Assembly: GCF_024172165.1 (NCBI RefSeq)
Contig: NZ_JAMZEB010000001.1
Location: 62,001 to 126,000 of the forward strand
Reading direction: 5' to 3'
Source of the DNA: Nonomuraea thailandensis
GTDB taxonomy: Bacteria; Actinomycetota; Actinomycetes; Streptosporangiales; Streptosporangiaceae
DNA length: 64,000 nucleotides
Shown: in pieces, positions 10,189 to 18,845 of the stretch
How positions within the stretch are numbered: the stretch's first letter is position 1
Layout: every line of letters starts with the position of its first letter
Made by a program: the position numbers and the translations under genes
The notes under the pieces: model-generated
Databases searched by the model: none
Seen by the model: the letters and a program-made list of their open reading frames with translations, nothing else
Told to the model about the DNA's origin: nothing

Positions 10189-10716
10189 ATGAACCACCCC
10201 GACGCCGGCCCAACCGACCCAGACGACCCATCCGACACCCTCGCCGCCCTCACCGCCGACCTCGAGCACCTGTCCCGCATCGTCACCAGCCTGACCACCA
10301 CCACCAGCACCACACCAACCGCAACGCCCCAGCTCGAGCCCCCACCCAAACCCTGGTGCTGGCCCAAGACGCCCCACAGGCGCAAAGCCGACCGGCTCGG
10401 CGAACTCGGCGACTGGCTGACCCAAGTGCTCTTCGGATGGCCGGCCGCCCAACGCGCCATCCAGCCCTGCTGGCCCCGCCACTGGGACATCATCGAAGAG
10501 ATCTCCATGCTGTACTGCGCCTGGAAGACCGCCTACCTCTGGGAAGGCGCAACCGCCAGCGACGCCGCCGAATACCTCGACCGATGGCTGCCCAACGCCC
10601 TGGAAAGAATCGAAATCAGACTCCGCCCCTGCGTCCAGACCCACCAGCCCGATGGCCCCCGACGAAACGACACCGCAACGCTCACAGCCGTCCAGGACGA
10701 ACTGCGCTGGCTCTGA
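10189..10716 (+). CDS. DUF4913-like small protein beside the coupling ATPase
   Basis: This 175-residue protein starts 12 bases after the coupling protein. A Thr/Ser-rich stretch at about 35-50 is followed by a domain with WCWPKTP, RLGELGDWLTQVLFGW and CWPRHWDIIEEISMLYCAWK, then LDRWLPNALERI. The Trp-rich WPRHW...E...AW...W pattern resembles DUF4913 proteins, which are common next to transfer genes on actinobacterial plasmids and integrative elements. That family link is by eye only. No catalytic residues are evident. Confidence 0.55.
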   Translation: MNHPDAGPTDPDDPSDTLAALTADLEHLSRIVTSLTTTTSTTPTATPQLEPPPKPWCWPKTPHRRKADRLGELGDWLTQVLFGWPAAQRAIQPCWPRHWDIIEEISMLYCAWKTAYLWEGATASDAAEYLDRWLPNALERIEIRLRPCVQTHQPDGPRRNDTATLTAVQDELRWL

Positions 10717-10923
10717 CATCCTCCGCAGTCAAGAGCGTAACGACCGCCCGCACGCGCCTTTTCGCGTCTGTCCTCAGCGCGCTGAGCGAGCGCGTCGGCC
10801 CGCTGTTGTTCGCTGATCCTCATAGCGTTCATGGAGATGGCAGAATGCCGGTGTAGACAGAGCCCACCTCGACCTCCGTCAATAGGGGCTTGCAGCTGGC
10901 GGGCGCCCTGGGGGTGATCTGAC

Positions 10924-11393
10924 ATGCCGTCGTACACATTGGACGGGGTTGGGCTGGATCACCCGGCGGGCTGCTGGCGGCTCAAGCGAGGCACACAGCG
11001 TCGTCCATTCCGGGTGCTCGCGCGGTCCGCGTCTCGGTCACCTGCCGTGCCGGTGAGCTGCCGTTCGTGGGGCTCGATCACGAGGCGACGTCGTTCTCGC
11101 TGACGTTCGTGGTGACGGGCGCGACCCCGGCCGGGACAGACGGCGGCTATGCGCAGATGGAGACCAACCTGGAGGCGCTGACGGCGCTGCTCGGAGGTCG
11201 CAACCGGCTCATGAGCCTGCGCTACCAAGCAGGCCCGATCGTCCGGGTCACGGACGTGACCATCACGGCCGCGTCAGACCCAGAGATCAACGTCGGTGCA
11301 GCTCGTGCACGCCTACAGGTGGTGGTTGAGGTGCCCGGCGTGTACTGGCGAGACGAGACGATCACCACCTGGGCAGGGTCAGCGAACACCTAA
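10924..11393 (+). pseudogene. Phage distal-tail-type protein remnant, frameshifted
   Basis: An ATG at 10924 opens MPSYTLDGVGLDHPAGCW and then shifts frame near 10990-11000. The continuation in the next frame reads SSIPGARAVRVSVTCRAGELPF, then the open stretch from 11067, and ends at 11393. The joined product of about 156 residues has the character of a siphophage tail-tip (Dit-like) N-terminal domain. A single-base change breaks it, so it is a pseudogene or contains a sequencing error. It begins a run of tail-gene remnants that continues to about 13655. Confidence 0.55.
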
Positions 11394-11402
11394 GATCAGG
11401 CC

Positions 11403-11803
11403 GTGACCACACTCGCCGGAAGCGCCGTGCCCATCGTGGATGTCCTGATCCGTGTGACCGGCCCGGCCACGACATCACGGTCAGGGACGTGGCCAGCGGC
11501 GGGAGTGTCGGCTTGCTTACGTCGGGCTTCAATACGCTGACGGCCGGCCAACGGCTGCTGATCGACGCGAAAGCGATGCGTGCCGCTGTAGTCACGACAG
11601 ACACGTGGGCCCCGGCAGCGGGCACTGACCGTACGGGCGTGGTCTCGGTGGTTGGCCCGTTCTCGGCGAACCGGTGGATCCACCTGACGCCAGCGATGGC
11701 CGTACAAGACCCATTCAGTCGCGCGGTGCTCATCTCGTGCACCGCGACCGGTACCACCACGACGTCCGGACTCGAGGTTCGAGCGCGCCGCGCGTACCTG
11801 TAG
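11403..11803 (+). pseudogene. Phage tail protein remnant, second segment, frameshifted
   Basis: GTG 11403 starts VTTLAGSAVPIVDVLIRVTG; the frame shifts at about 11455-11462 into HDITVRDVASGGSVGLLT and stays open to 11803, ending EVRARRAYL. The joined product is about 133 residues. The GFNTL-x-AGQRLLIDAKAMRA part and a C-terminal beta-rich segment are typical of Dit-like phage tail proteins. It lies 9 bases after the previous remnant in the same order expected for tail genes. Family call is by eye. Confidence 0.5.
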
Positions 11804-12848
11804 CAGGACGATCAGCGCGGCTTTTCTGATAATCCTGGTTGCCAGATGGTAACAAGTCTTACCACGCTGTGCAGGTCAGACGGCCTGTCCTGCAGCTTCG
11901 GAGTTCTTGGGAGGGCTTGCAGGAGGAGGCCGAGCCGGCCCATCGTATGCTCCCGGCGGTCTGTCCAGGAAGAGTAGACCGTCCAGAAGGGGGCGTTCGA
12001 CGCCGAGGCGGATGGCCACTGGAAGGACCAGAGTATGCCGCTCCTCCAAGGGCCTAACGTGCGTTGCTCCTCACCTTACGGTATCCATGGGGCCTCCCAC
12101 CTGCGGCATCGCCGTCAAGCGGGTTCGAGGAGTGATGTCTTGAGGTATTGAGAAGGTGCGATGAGTGCGTGTAGAAGAAGACGTGAGTCCCTATACTAAG
12201 AAGCCTTCCTGAGAAGCCTTAGAAGAGTTCTTAGGTTGCATTGTAGTGATGGGTATTAATGTAGATTCTGGCAGATGACTGCTACAACCAACTTGCAAAG
12301 TTGCTAGACTTGGCCCAGTAACGCTCCGCATGGCCTGCTGTGCACGGCCTAATGTCGAGCGTAACAAGGGAGAACCCCGCTGCAGGGCGCTAACCATGAG
12401 CGGGGTCCTCGTTGCGGGCTCAGCTAGCGTGATAGCGCTAGCTGAGCCCCTTCATCTTCAGAGCCAGGTCGTACAAGATGATCGCTAGCTGCAGAAAGCA
12501 GCAAGATCAACTGCCCGTCCGGATCTTCAGAGCCCATCGCTTGCATTGGCCACCCTTCCTCGGGCTGGCCTGGTAGGCCAACCCGTTCGGCTGTCTCCAC
12601 GAAGTGCCCAAATAGGACTTCTGTGTCCGATTCGGGCACTTCGCAAGAAACTCCCACGAGGCAGGGACTTGCAAAGCAATGAGTTCCGGCGGCCAGTCTA
12701 GCGGGTCTTGTGTCGCCGCAAAGCCATTCTTTTGCCTTAGTCGGCGCGCAAGTAATGCGTACATGATCTTGAGCGTCTTAACTCAGAGTATTTGGTCGAT
12801 AATTATGAGTGGCTGTCGGCGTTAAGGTGCTGGCCCAGGGGGTGTTTG
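11804..12848. other. Gene-free stretch between phage remnants, partly lower GC
   Basis: No convincing gene was seen over this kilobase. From about 12130 to 12830 the base composition drops visibly below the surroundings, with runs such as CTAAGAAGCC and TAGAAGAAG, and in-frame stops occur on both strands. A strong hairpin at 12416-12449 is listed separately. This may be degraded phage or foreign DNA. Confidence 0.5.
12416..12449. terminator. Perfect 14-bp hairpin, possible bidirectional terminator
   Basis: A perfect inverted repeat of 14 bp (GGGCTCAGCTAGCG and its complement) encloses the 6-base loop TGATAG. A second, weaker stem CCCCGCT/AGCGGGG lies just upstream at about 12375-12406. No long T-run follows, as is usual in GC-rich actinomycetes. 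It has no gene immediately on either side, so its function is uncertain. Confidence 0.55.
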
Positions 12849-13655
12849 GTGCCTTTCGACCTCCGACTCATCGCCTTCGACCCGAACGGCGACCGGCGCG
12901 GCCTCCTCGCCCACCCGCTGCACATCCAAGCGGCGTTCCCCTTCAACGACATCCCGTCGCTGAGGTTCAGCTACAGCACGCAGGCGCCTGGTGCCGACCT
13001 GATCGCGACGCCGTGCGAGATCGGCTTGCAGTGGTCCTCGGACGGCAACACGTGGTTCGAGTTCCCGGAGGCCGGTTCCTGCTGATCCAGCGGCAAGGCG
13101 ACCAGGTCGACCAGGCTGGGATGTGGCAGTTCGACTGCCCCGGCTACTTGTGGACGTTGCAGAAGGCCGTCACGTACGCCAGCAGTTCGATCGAGCCCAC
13201 GAACGGCAACCGCGTGTTCAGCGCAGCGGCTACGTCCGGATTCATCATGCAAACCCTGCTAGGTGAAGCACAGGCCCGCGGCGCCCTCTCGGGCCTGACG
13301 TGGACGTTCAACGCGTCCACTGTTCATCGGGGCCGGATGGCGGTTCTCTCCGCTGGCAACTCCACTGACGACTGAGCCGGAAGACCGGGTGATCTGGTTG
13401 ACCGCGTTCGTTCCCACGTACGACGTTCGGCAACCGGCGCTCGCCGTGACGAGCCCGATGTTTGCCTTCCCCAACCTCTACAACGTGAACGGCACCCGGA
13501 CGTTCACTCACCCCGACCTCACCCAGCTCCCCACGGACGTTGGAGGAGACCAGCCTCCGCTAAACATGGTGTCTGCATCGTGGGAGCCGACCTGTCGACG
13601 GATCAGCAGTAGCATCCGATCGCCTCGTGGTGCCCGTCGCGGACCCGTCGCCTGA
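12849..13655 (+). pseudogene. Phage minor tail protein remnant (ReqiPepy6 Gp37-like), two frameshifts
   Basis: GTG 12849 opens MPFDLRLIAFDPNGDRRG and reads through FPFNDIPSLRFSYSTQAPGA. The frame breaks near 13078; the next frame continues FLLIQRQGDQVDQAGMW and CPGYLWTLQKAV to 13375, and a third frame continues from about 13377 to 13655. The N-terminal pattern (a line of self-description, a domain with FNDIPSLRFSY, then a 'RFLL...VD..G' strand) fits the siphovirus Gp37-like tail proteins. At least two single-base shifts make it a pseudogene. The last third may be a separate gene. Confidence 0.5.
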
Positions 13656-13692
13656 TCAGCGGTAACGTTCGTCCTGGGACAGACCGAGCCCT

Positions 13693-13716
13693 GTCCACCT
13701 CCTGCGGGAGGTGGAC
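13693..13716. terminator. Hairpin between convergent phage remnant and XRE gene
   Basis: A perfect 10-bp stem (GTCCACCTCC with GGAGGTGGAC) closes a 4-base loop TGCG. It lies between the end of the tail remnant and the stop of the oppositely oriented regulator gene at 13754, a natural place for a bidirectional terminator. Confidence 0.6.
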
Positions 13717-13753
13717 CGGGCCCTTCCTCGTTTCCGGAGCCCGCGGGGATTGA

Positions 13754-15007
13754 TCACCCATCCACCGGGAAGTCAGCCAGCAGTTCCCGCACTTGAGGCA
13801 CGTCCGCGTACGACGTCAGCTTGTTGAGCACCACGAGCGAGCGGTCATGAGTTCGGTCGCTCGCTACGTCCGCTGACATCTCCAACATCCGGCGCGCCTG
13901 ATGCGCCGCTTCCTCTGGCTCGTTCGCATCCGCGAGCGCCACCGCGAGCCACGATAGGTACAGCGCGAGTTCGCGCGTGTGGGTCGTGTTGTAGCGGGCA
14001 AGCACATCCGTCAGCAGAGGGACCGCCCGAAGCGGGCGCCGCAGCTCCGTATATACCCTCGCTTCCATAACCTGGAGCTCTCCGGCATCCACCCAATACA
14101 GGTAGCCAGGGCCGGGCTGTCCCCGATCGCTGGCCAGGGCGTCGCTGGCCTCGCCGAGTGCTCGCATCGCCGCCTGCGCGTCGCTGTTCCGGGCGTGTGC
14201 CCACGCGAGGCGGTCCCAAGCCAGCGCGCGGGCTCGCGGAGGAGAGTGCACGGGTGCGGCCTTCACCGCGGCATGAGCGAGTACCACCGCGCTGCCCATG
14301 TCTCCCACATTCGACACCTGGTAAGCGAGCGAGCCAATGAGGTTCGATTCCAGGACCGCGTCTCCTGCCTCCTTCGCCGCGCTGATGCCGAGCCCGTACG
14401 CTTGCGCGGCCTGCTCATGTTGGCCGGCGTCCGACGCGATCCATCCGGCGATCTGTGCTGATTCGCCGATCACGGCCAGCAGCTTCCACCCAGTCTCTTC
14501 AGTGTGGGTAGCCTCCCGATAGAGGCGCACAGCGGCGTCCAATTCGCGGAACGCAGGCACGATAAGGTCCTCACCGCCGAGGATGTCGTCGGCCAGGCGC
14601 ATGCTGTGGACGCGGGCGGCCAGGTCCTCAATCGTGGTCTCGCCTATGCGGCGACCCGCTCTCGTGGCGAGAGGTGCAAGCGAGTCACTGCCAGGCAGGA
14701 TCGTGGCGAGAACTTCCTCGGGGCTCTTGCCCGGAAGCTTGAACGTGTCGCCGAACAGGACGCTCTCGTCGATCCCGAACGCGAGGGCGTACAGCCTCTT
14801 GTATCTGCTGCCGGGCTTCCACCTGCCCGCTTCCCAATCGCGGAGCTCCCGCATGACGGATGCCCTACTCGGAAAGGTGGATTGCACCTCGGGCGGGGCG
14901 GCCTCATAGAGCTGTCTGGCCATCTCCTTCTGCGACCAAAAGCGCGCTTCCCGCTCCGCCCTCAGCCGCACAGCCCACGCCGGCGGCGGCTTACGCGCCT
15001 TGCCCAT
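13754..15007 (-). CDS. XRE-family regulator with TPR-like C-terminus
   Basis: This 417-residue protein has an N-terminal helix-turn-helix (about 10-80: RLRAEREARFWSQKEMARQL, RDWEAGRWKPGSRYKRLYALAF) and a long alpha-helical tetratricopeptide-like region (about 150-410). Such proteins are abundant in Streptomyces and relatives and often sit beside DUF574 methyltransferases or DUF397 genes; their ligands are mostly unknown. The ATG at 15007 follows a GAGGTGAG box. It is divergent from the methyltransferase at 15377, so the 369-base gap probably holds both promoters. Confidence 0.85.
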   Translation of the reverse strand: MGKARKPPPAWAVRLRAEREARFWSQKEMARQLYEAAPPEVQSTFPSRASVMRELRDWEAGRWKPGSRYKRLYALAFGIDESVLFGDTFKLPGKSPEEVLATILPGSDSLAPLATRAGRRIGETTIEDLAARVHSMRLADDILGGEDLIVPAFRELDAAVRLYREATHTEETGWKLLAVIGESAQIAGWIASDAGQHEQAAQAYGLGISAAKEAGDAVLESNLIGSLAYQVSNVGDMGSAVVLAHAAVKAAPVHSPPRARALAWDRLAWAHARNSDAQAAMRALGEASDALASDRGQPGPGYLYWVDAGELQVMEARVYTELRRPLRAVPLLTDVLARYNTTHTRELALYLSWLAVALADANEPEEAAHQARRMLEMSADVASDRTHDRSLVVLNKLTSYADVPQVRELLADFPVDG

Positions 15008-15376
15008 GGCTCACCTCGCGGGACGGGGGACTCTCCGCTTCTCTCCTCTATCCTCTCCTGTTCGCAGGGCACTACGCAGCGCTGTGATGGATCTGTGCAC
15101 CCCGACATGAGCAGGGAGAGGGGCGGCCGACCGGCCACGGCGCAGACGATCACCCTGGACATCCAGGGGCCGGCTGCGCTTGTGGGAGCTGTTCGTAAGC
15201 AGCGCGTCATCCGCAGGCTGCCCTCGCTGCGTCCCCGCCGCCCCGACTGGGCCATCGATCGACCTCACGATGAACCCGGCCGGGAAGGGTGGGGCGCTGC
15301 TCTTCAGCAACCCGTCATGGTGCAGAACCCGGAAGCTCAGAGCGGACTCAACGCTCCTGGACATGATCGAGGCCCC
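15008..15376. promoter_or_regulatory. Divergent control region between XRE and DUF574 genes
   Basis: No separate gene is convincing here. The methyltransferase frame stays open back to an ATG at 15107 (MSRERGGRPATAQTITLDI), but family members begin close to the SIARVYDYFLNG motif, so the upstream reading is probably not translated. Promoters for both genes should lie in this interval; I could not assign -35/-10 boxes with confidence. Confidence 0.4.
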
Positions 15377-16201
15377 ATGACCCCGAAGCGCGATGAACGT
15401 ACCTCCTCGCCCCCATCCGGCGTGGATCCGAACACGCCCAGCATCGCCCGGGTCTATGACTACTTCCTGAATGGCAGAGACAACTTCGCCGCCGATCGAG
15501 ACCTGGCCGAGCAAGTTCTCAAGGTCGCTCCGAACGCTCGGACTACGGCCCAGGCGAATCGAAGCTTCCTGGTTCGTGCGACGGAAGCCGTCGCCCGGGC
15601 TGGCATCAGGCAGTTCGTTGATCTGGGTACCGGTGTACCGACGTCGCCGAACGTGCACGAAGTGGCGCAGCGGGTCAATCCGGAAGCGCGCGTGGCGTAT
15701 GTCGATAACGATCCGATCGTGCTGGTCCACGCTCGCGCCCTGCTGTCTGGGACTAGGTCCGATGTGATCACGATCGAGGGTGACCTTCGGGCTCCCAAGG
15801 CAGTCTTGGACCATCCCGAGCTGCGCGCTCACATCGACTTCGCTCGGCCGGTGGCAGTCCTGCTGGTCGCGGTGCTGCACCTGCTGACCGACGAGGACGG
15901 TCCGGAACGGCTGGTGGAGACCATCCGCGACCAGATGGTGCCGGGCAGCTATCTGATCTTGTCGCACCTATGGGACGACCCGGACGGTGTCGCACGGGCA
16001 GGTGCCGATGAGTACGCGCACCGCAAGGCCAGCGCTCCGGTCGTGCCGCGAACGACGGAGGAGATCCGGCGGTTCTTCGACGGCTTCGAACGGATCGATC
16101 CCGGCCTCGGCCATCTGGACCAGTGGCGGCCGACCGAAGACATGATCAACGCGGGGAACGACGACCGATTCGGCCTGTGCGCCGTGGGCCGCAAGCCATG
16201 A
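15377..16201 (+). CDS. S-adenosyl methyltransferase-like protein (DUF574/PF04672)
   Basis: This 274-residue protein carries the DUF574 signatures: PSIARVYDYFLNGRDNFAADR near the start, FVDLGTGVPTSPNVHEVAQ (SAM-binding loop, about 80-100), YVDNDPIVLVHARALL, DFARPVAVLLVAVLHLLTD, and a C-terminal LDQWRP. The family has a methyltransferase fold but its substrates are unknown. It lies downstream of a divergent XRE regulator and its stop overlaps an ATG at 16198. A second family member occurs at 49800, sharing only the family pattern. Confidence 0.85.
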   Translation: MTPKRDERTSSPPSGVDPNTPSIARVYDYFLNGRDNFAADRDLAEQVLKVAPNARTTAQANRSFLVRATEAVARAGIRQFVDLGTGVPTSPNVHEVAQRVNPEARVAYVDNDPIVLVHARALLSGTRSDVITIEGDLRAPKAVLDHPELRAHIDFARPVAVLLVAVLHLLTDEDGPERLVETIRDQMVPGSYLILSHLWDDPDGVARAGADEYAHRKASAPVVPRTTEEIRRFFDGFERIDPGLGHLDQWRPTEDMINAGNDDRFGLCAVGRKP

Positions 16202-16233
16202 GCGCCGCCCACCTGACGCTTGAGGGAGCCGAC

Positions 16234-16530
16234 ATGAATGTGATCATCGATCCGGAGACCGGCTGCTGGTGGGCGGCTCAGCTTGAGCAGGAGGTCCACC
16301 ACTGGTGGCAGATCCTGTGGGAACCCGGCGGCCAGCACCTCACCGCTTACTTCCGAGGGCACTGGGAGGAAGGCGGCGTCTACCGCAAGGGGCGTGACCC
16401 CCACGAGCTTTGGCCGCTCATGCGTGACATCCAGAACAAGGCCCGCCAGCGCGCGGCCGTCGAGGCGCTTCCGGTGCCCCCCGTCCTCGTCGAACGTCTC
16501 CCTGACACCCTGTGGAACGCAATCGGGTGA
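16234..16530 (+). CDS. Small Trp-rich hypothetical protein
   Basis: This 98-residue protein (MNVIIDPETGCWWAAQ...) has several Trp residues and basic patches (GVYRKGRDPHELWPLM). A GAGGGAG box at about 16222-16228 fits ATG 16234; ATG 16198, overlapping the methyltransferase stop, is an alternative that adds 12 residues. I recognise no family. It may be co-transcribed with the methyltransferase. Confidence 0.6.
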   Translation: MNVIIDPETGCWWAAQLEQEVHHWWQILWEPGGQHLTAYFRGHWEEGGVYRKGRDPHELWPLMRDIQNKARQRAAVEALPVPPVLVERLPDTLWNAIG

Positions 16531-16711
16531 TGACACGACATGGCCGATAAGGCAACCCACGCACTGCGGCGCGGACTGAACTGTCCCTCGGAGTCCATTC
16601 CCTCTTGGTCCGCGCCGCCTACACCTCGTGGCCCGCGCCGGAGCCCTTGTCCGGCATGGGCCACGAGTTCCACAATCCACACCACCCGGCCCGCGGGAAG
16701 GGGTCACCGCC

Positions 16712-16867
16712 ATGAACGAGATCATGCTTACTGCCCTCCGTCTCCAGCGCCCCGGCTGGCGCAAGAGCGGCAGCGCCGACGAGACCAGCCCCGCCGCGGA
16801 CAGCGACCAGCCGCAAGCAGCCGACGACCCGCCAGACCAGGCGGCCGACGGCCGGCCTCCGTCGTAG
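16712..16867 (+). CDS. 51-residue peptide of unknown function
   Basis: ATG 16712 follows a GGGAAGGGG box. The product MNEIMLTALRLQRPGWRKSG... has a hydrophobic and basic first third and an acidic, Ala/Pro/Asp-rich tail without cysteine. Such composition could suit a leader or a regulatory peptide but no motif supports that. Its first residues (MxxIxLxA) resemble the small protein at 51892. Confidence 0.5.
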   Translation: MNEIMLTALRLQRPGWRKSGSADETSPAADSDQPQAADDPPDQAADGRPPS

Positions 16868-16886
16868 GCCATTCGGAGGCGCTCCG

Positions 16887-17246
16887 GTGGATCTGATCGT
16901 GCTCGTGTACGGAAATCCCTGGACGCCCGCTCGGCCGCCGGACGCCACCATCCGCCCCGGGCTCGTGCGGCCCTTCATCGTGGCCGGCCTGATCCTGCTA
17001 CTCGTGCTCAGCAGCAGGAGACCCAGCCCGGATACCGTCCAGGTGCAACTGCTCGCGCAGGCCGTCGTTCACGTCTCGACTTTCCGGCCGAGCCCGCGGT
17101 ACCCATGCCCGGTCGGAAGGCGCTGGCAGCCGCCCTCACCGGGAGGGCCTGCCGCCTGCCACCCCCGGCGTGTCCGTTGGACAGGGCCGCCCGGCCCCGC
17201 CACGGTGAACCCGCGCCGTACCAAGCCCTTCCGCACCATCCACTGA
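16887..17246 (+). CDS. Possible small membrane protein upstream of the FxLD cluster
   Basis: GTG 16887 follows a GGAGG box with 7-base spacing. The 119-residue product has one hydrophobic segment at about 31-43 (FIVAGLILLLVL) and then a basic, Pro-rich tail that looks less like a real protein. The tail may reflect GC-rich read-through. It precedes the methyltransferase by 30 bases in the same direction. Confidence 0.35.
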   Translation: MDLIVLVYGNPWTPARPPDATIRPGLVRPFIVAGLILLLVLSSRRPSPDTVQVQLLAQAVVHVSTFRPSPRYPCPVGRRWQPPSPGGPAACHPRRVRWTGPPGPATVNPRRTKPFRTIH

Positions 17247-17276
17247 CCAGGACACACATCACAGGGAGATCGTCCA

Positions 17277-18509
17277 GTGAACGACGAGACCACCGACCAG
17301 GCGCAGGCCGCCGAACTGCGGGACAAGCTGGCGGACGAGCTCACCGCGGCGGGCCACATCCGGTCGGCTCAGGTCGACCAGGCGTTCCGCACCGTGCCCC
17401 GGCACGCGTTCGTGCCGGCCGACACCCCGCTGGAGGTGACCTACCAGGCCGACAGCGCCGTGGTGACCAAGCGGGACGAGAACGGCAACGCCATCTCGTC
17501 CGTCAGCGCCGCGTACGTCCAGGTCGCGATGATCGAGCAGGCCGAGCTGGAGCCGGGCATGCTGGTGCTGGAAATCGGAAGCGGTGGCGTAAACGCGGCG
17601 ATGATCGCCGAGATCGTCGGGCCGGACGGACACGTCGTCAGCGTGGACATCGACCCGGAGGTGACCGCTCGCGCCTCCGAACTGCTGGCCGCCAACGGAT
17701 ACGCGAGCCGGGTCACCGTCATGGAAGTCGACGCCGAGCACGCCATCCCCGGGTTCGATCGGTTCAACGCGATCATCGTGACGGTCGGCGCGTGGGACCT
17801 GTCCCCGGCCTGGCTGCGCCAGTTGGCCCCCAGCGGCACACTCGTGGTGCCATTGCGGATGAACGGCGTCACCCGCTCCATCGCGTTCCGCCGCACGAAC
17901 GACCACCTGACCAGCACGTCGTCCGTGGTATGCGGGTTCGTCCCCATGCAAGGGCATGGCCAGCACGCCGACAGGGAGTTCCGGCTCCGCGACCCCAACG
18001 GACACGCTGTCACGCTCCGGTTCGACGACGGGGCACCCGACAACCCCGCGATGCTGGACGGCGTTCTGGAGAGCGAGCGCACTGAGCTGTGGTCTGGCGT
18101 CACAATCGAGCACGGCGTGTCGTTCGCCGACCTGCACCTGTGGCTCGCGAGCTTCCTGCCCGGCTTCTGCAAGCTGGCCGCCGAGGAGGGAACCGAACTC
18201 GCCCAGGAGCGCAAGACGTGGTTCCCGTTCGCCGGAGTGCACGGCAGCTCCTTCGCCTACCTGTCGGTGCGGCCCGCTCTGGAAGGCGCAGGCTCGGAGT
18301 TCGGCGCTCGCGCCTACGGGCCGCACGGCCAGGAGGCGGCGATCGCCCTGGTCGAGCAGATCCGGGCGTGGGACGAGCAGGCCAGGAACCACGCCGAACC
18401 CACGTTCGCCTACTGGCCGACTGGCCACGCCCCCGCCCACCTGCCCGAGGGCACGGCGAGGCTCAACAAGACGCACGGCCTTGTCACGATCTCCTGGCCC
18501 ACCGGCTGA
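17277..18509 (+). CDS. FxLD-system methyltransferase (PCMT-like)
   Basis: This 410-residue protein resembles protein-L-isoaspartate O-methyltransferases: an N-terminal ELRDKLADELTAAGHIRS and FRTVPRHAFVPAD segment, then the SAM-binding loop MLVLEIGSGGVNAAMIAE (about 95-110) and a C-terminal extension of about 180 residues. This architecture is that of the methyltransferase found in FxLD lanthipeptide loci. Its predicted role is to methylate the modified precursor, probably at an Asp or isoAsp carboxylate as known for related lanthipeptide PCMTs; that reaction is inferred. It starts at GTG 17277 after GGGAG and lies 56 bases upstream of the precursor. Confidence 0.85.
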   Translation: MNDETTDQAQAAELRDKLADELTAAGHIRSAQVDQAFRTVPRHAFVPADTPLEVTYQADSAVVTKRDENGNAISSVSAAYVQVAMIEQAELEPGMLVLEIGSGGVNAAMIAEIVGPDGHVVSVDIDPEVTARASELLAANGYASRVTVMEVDAEHAIPGFDRFNAIIVTVGAWDLSPAWLRQLAPSGTLVVPLRMNGVTRSIAFRRTNDHLTSTSSVVCGFVPMQGHGQHADREFRLRDPNGHAVTLRFDDGAPDNPAMLDGVLESERTELWSGVTIEHGVSFADLHLWLASFLPGFCKLAAEEGTELAQERKTWFPFAGVHGSSFAYLSVRPALEGAGSEFGARAYGPHGQEAAIALVEQIRAWDEQARNHAEPTFAYWPTGHAPAHLPEGTARLNKTHGLVTISWPTG

Positions 18510-18565
18510 GCACACCTCAGCGGGCCAGGCTGCCCCACACCCAACCCGATAAGGAGTGTGATCCG

Positions 18566-18763
18566 ATGGCTCCACCGGCGACCCTCGACGCGCCCAAGGT
18601 CCTGCACCCCGCAGACGCCGTAGCCGACGACGAGTTCGAACTGGACATGCGCGTCGTGGAGGCCACCACACCGCTGGTCACCATGATGTGCGCCACCGAC
18701 GACGGGTGCGGCACCACGTGCAGCACCAGCGCGTGCACCACCAGCTCCAACGACCCTTCCTGA
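18566..18763 (+). CDS. FxLD-family lanthipeptide precursor
   Basis: A 65-residue peptide starts at ATG 18566 behind an AAGGAG box. The leader contains the family hallmark F24-E25-L26-D27. The likely core from about T34 has four cysteines (C42, C48, C52, C57) and many Thr/Ser residues (TMMCATDDGC, TTCSTSAC), suitable for dehydration and thioether rings made by the LanB and LanC proteins downstream. DD at 45-46 gives possible sites for the PCMT-like methyltransferase. No protease or exporter dedicated to it is recognised nearby. Confidence 0.92.
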   Translation: MAPPATLDAPKVLHPADAVADDEFELDMRVVEATTPLVTMMCATDDGCGTTCSTSACTTSSNDPS

Positions 18764-18779
18764 ACCACTCTCTGCCGCC

Positions 18780-18806
18780 CGGCGCCCACACCCCGCGTGG
18801 GCGCCG
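18780..18806 (+). terminator. Hairpin between precursor and lanB, possible attenuator
   Basis: A 10-bp stem (CGGCGCCCAC with GTGGGCGCCG) encloses a 7-base loop, 17 bases after the precursor stop and 40 bases before the lanB start. In lanthipeptide operons such hairpins often let the precursor mRNA outnumber the enzyme mRNA; that role is inferred from position. Confidence 0.5.
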
Positions 18807-18845
18807 GCGGCGCGGCTCACCACCGACCCCCTGAGAGGGATCACG

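Noticed and set aside
10533..10937. Minus-strand open frame with a recombinase-like helical segment (MRISEQQRADALAQRAEDRR)
   Set aside because: It overlaps the DUF4913-like gene on the other strand and has no recognisable catalytic or DNA-binding motif; evidence is too weak.
16628..16712. Upstream extension of the 51-residue peptide
   Set aside because: No ribosome binding site and composition differs; the GGGAAGGGG-led ATG 16712 is better.
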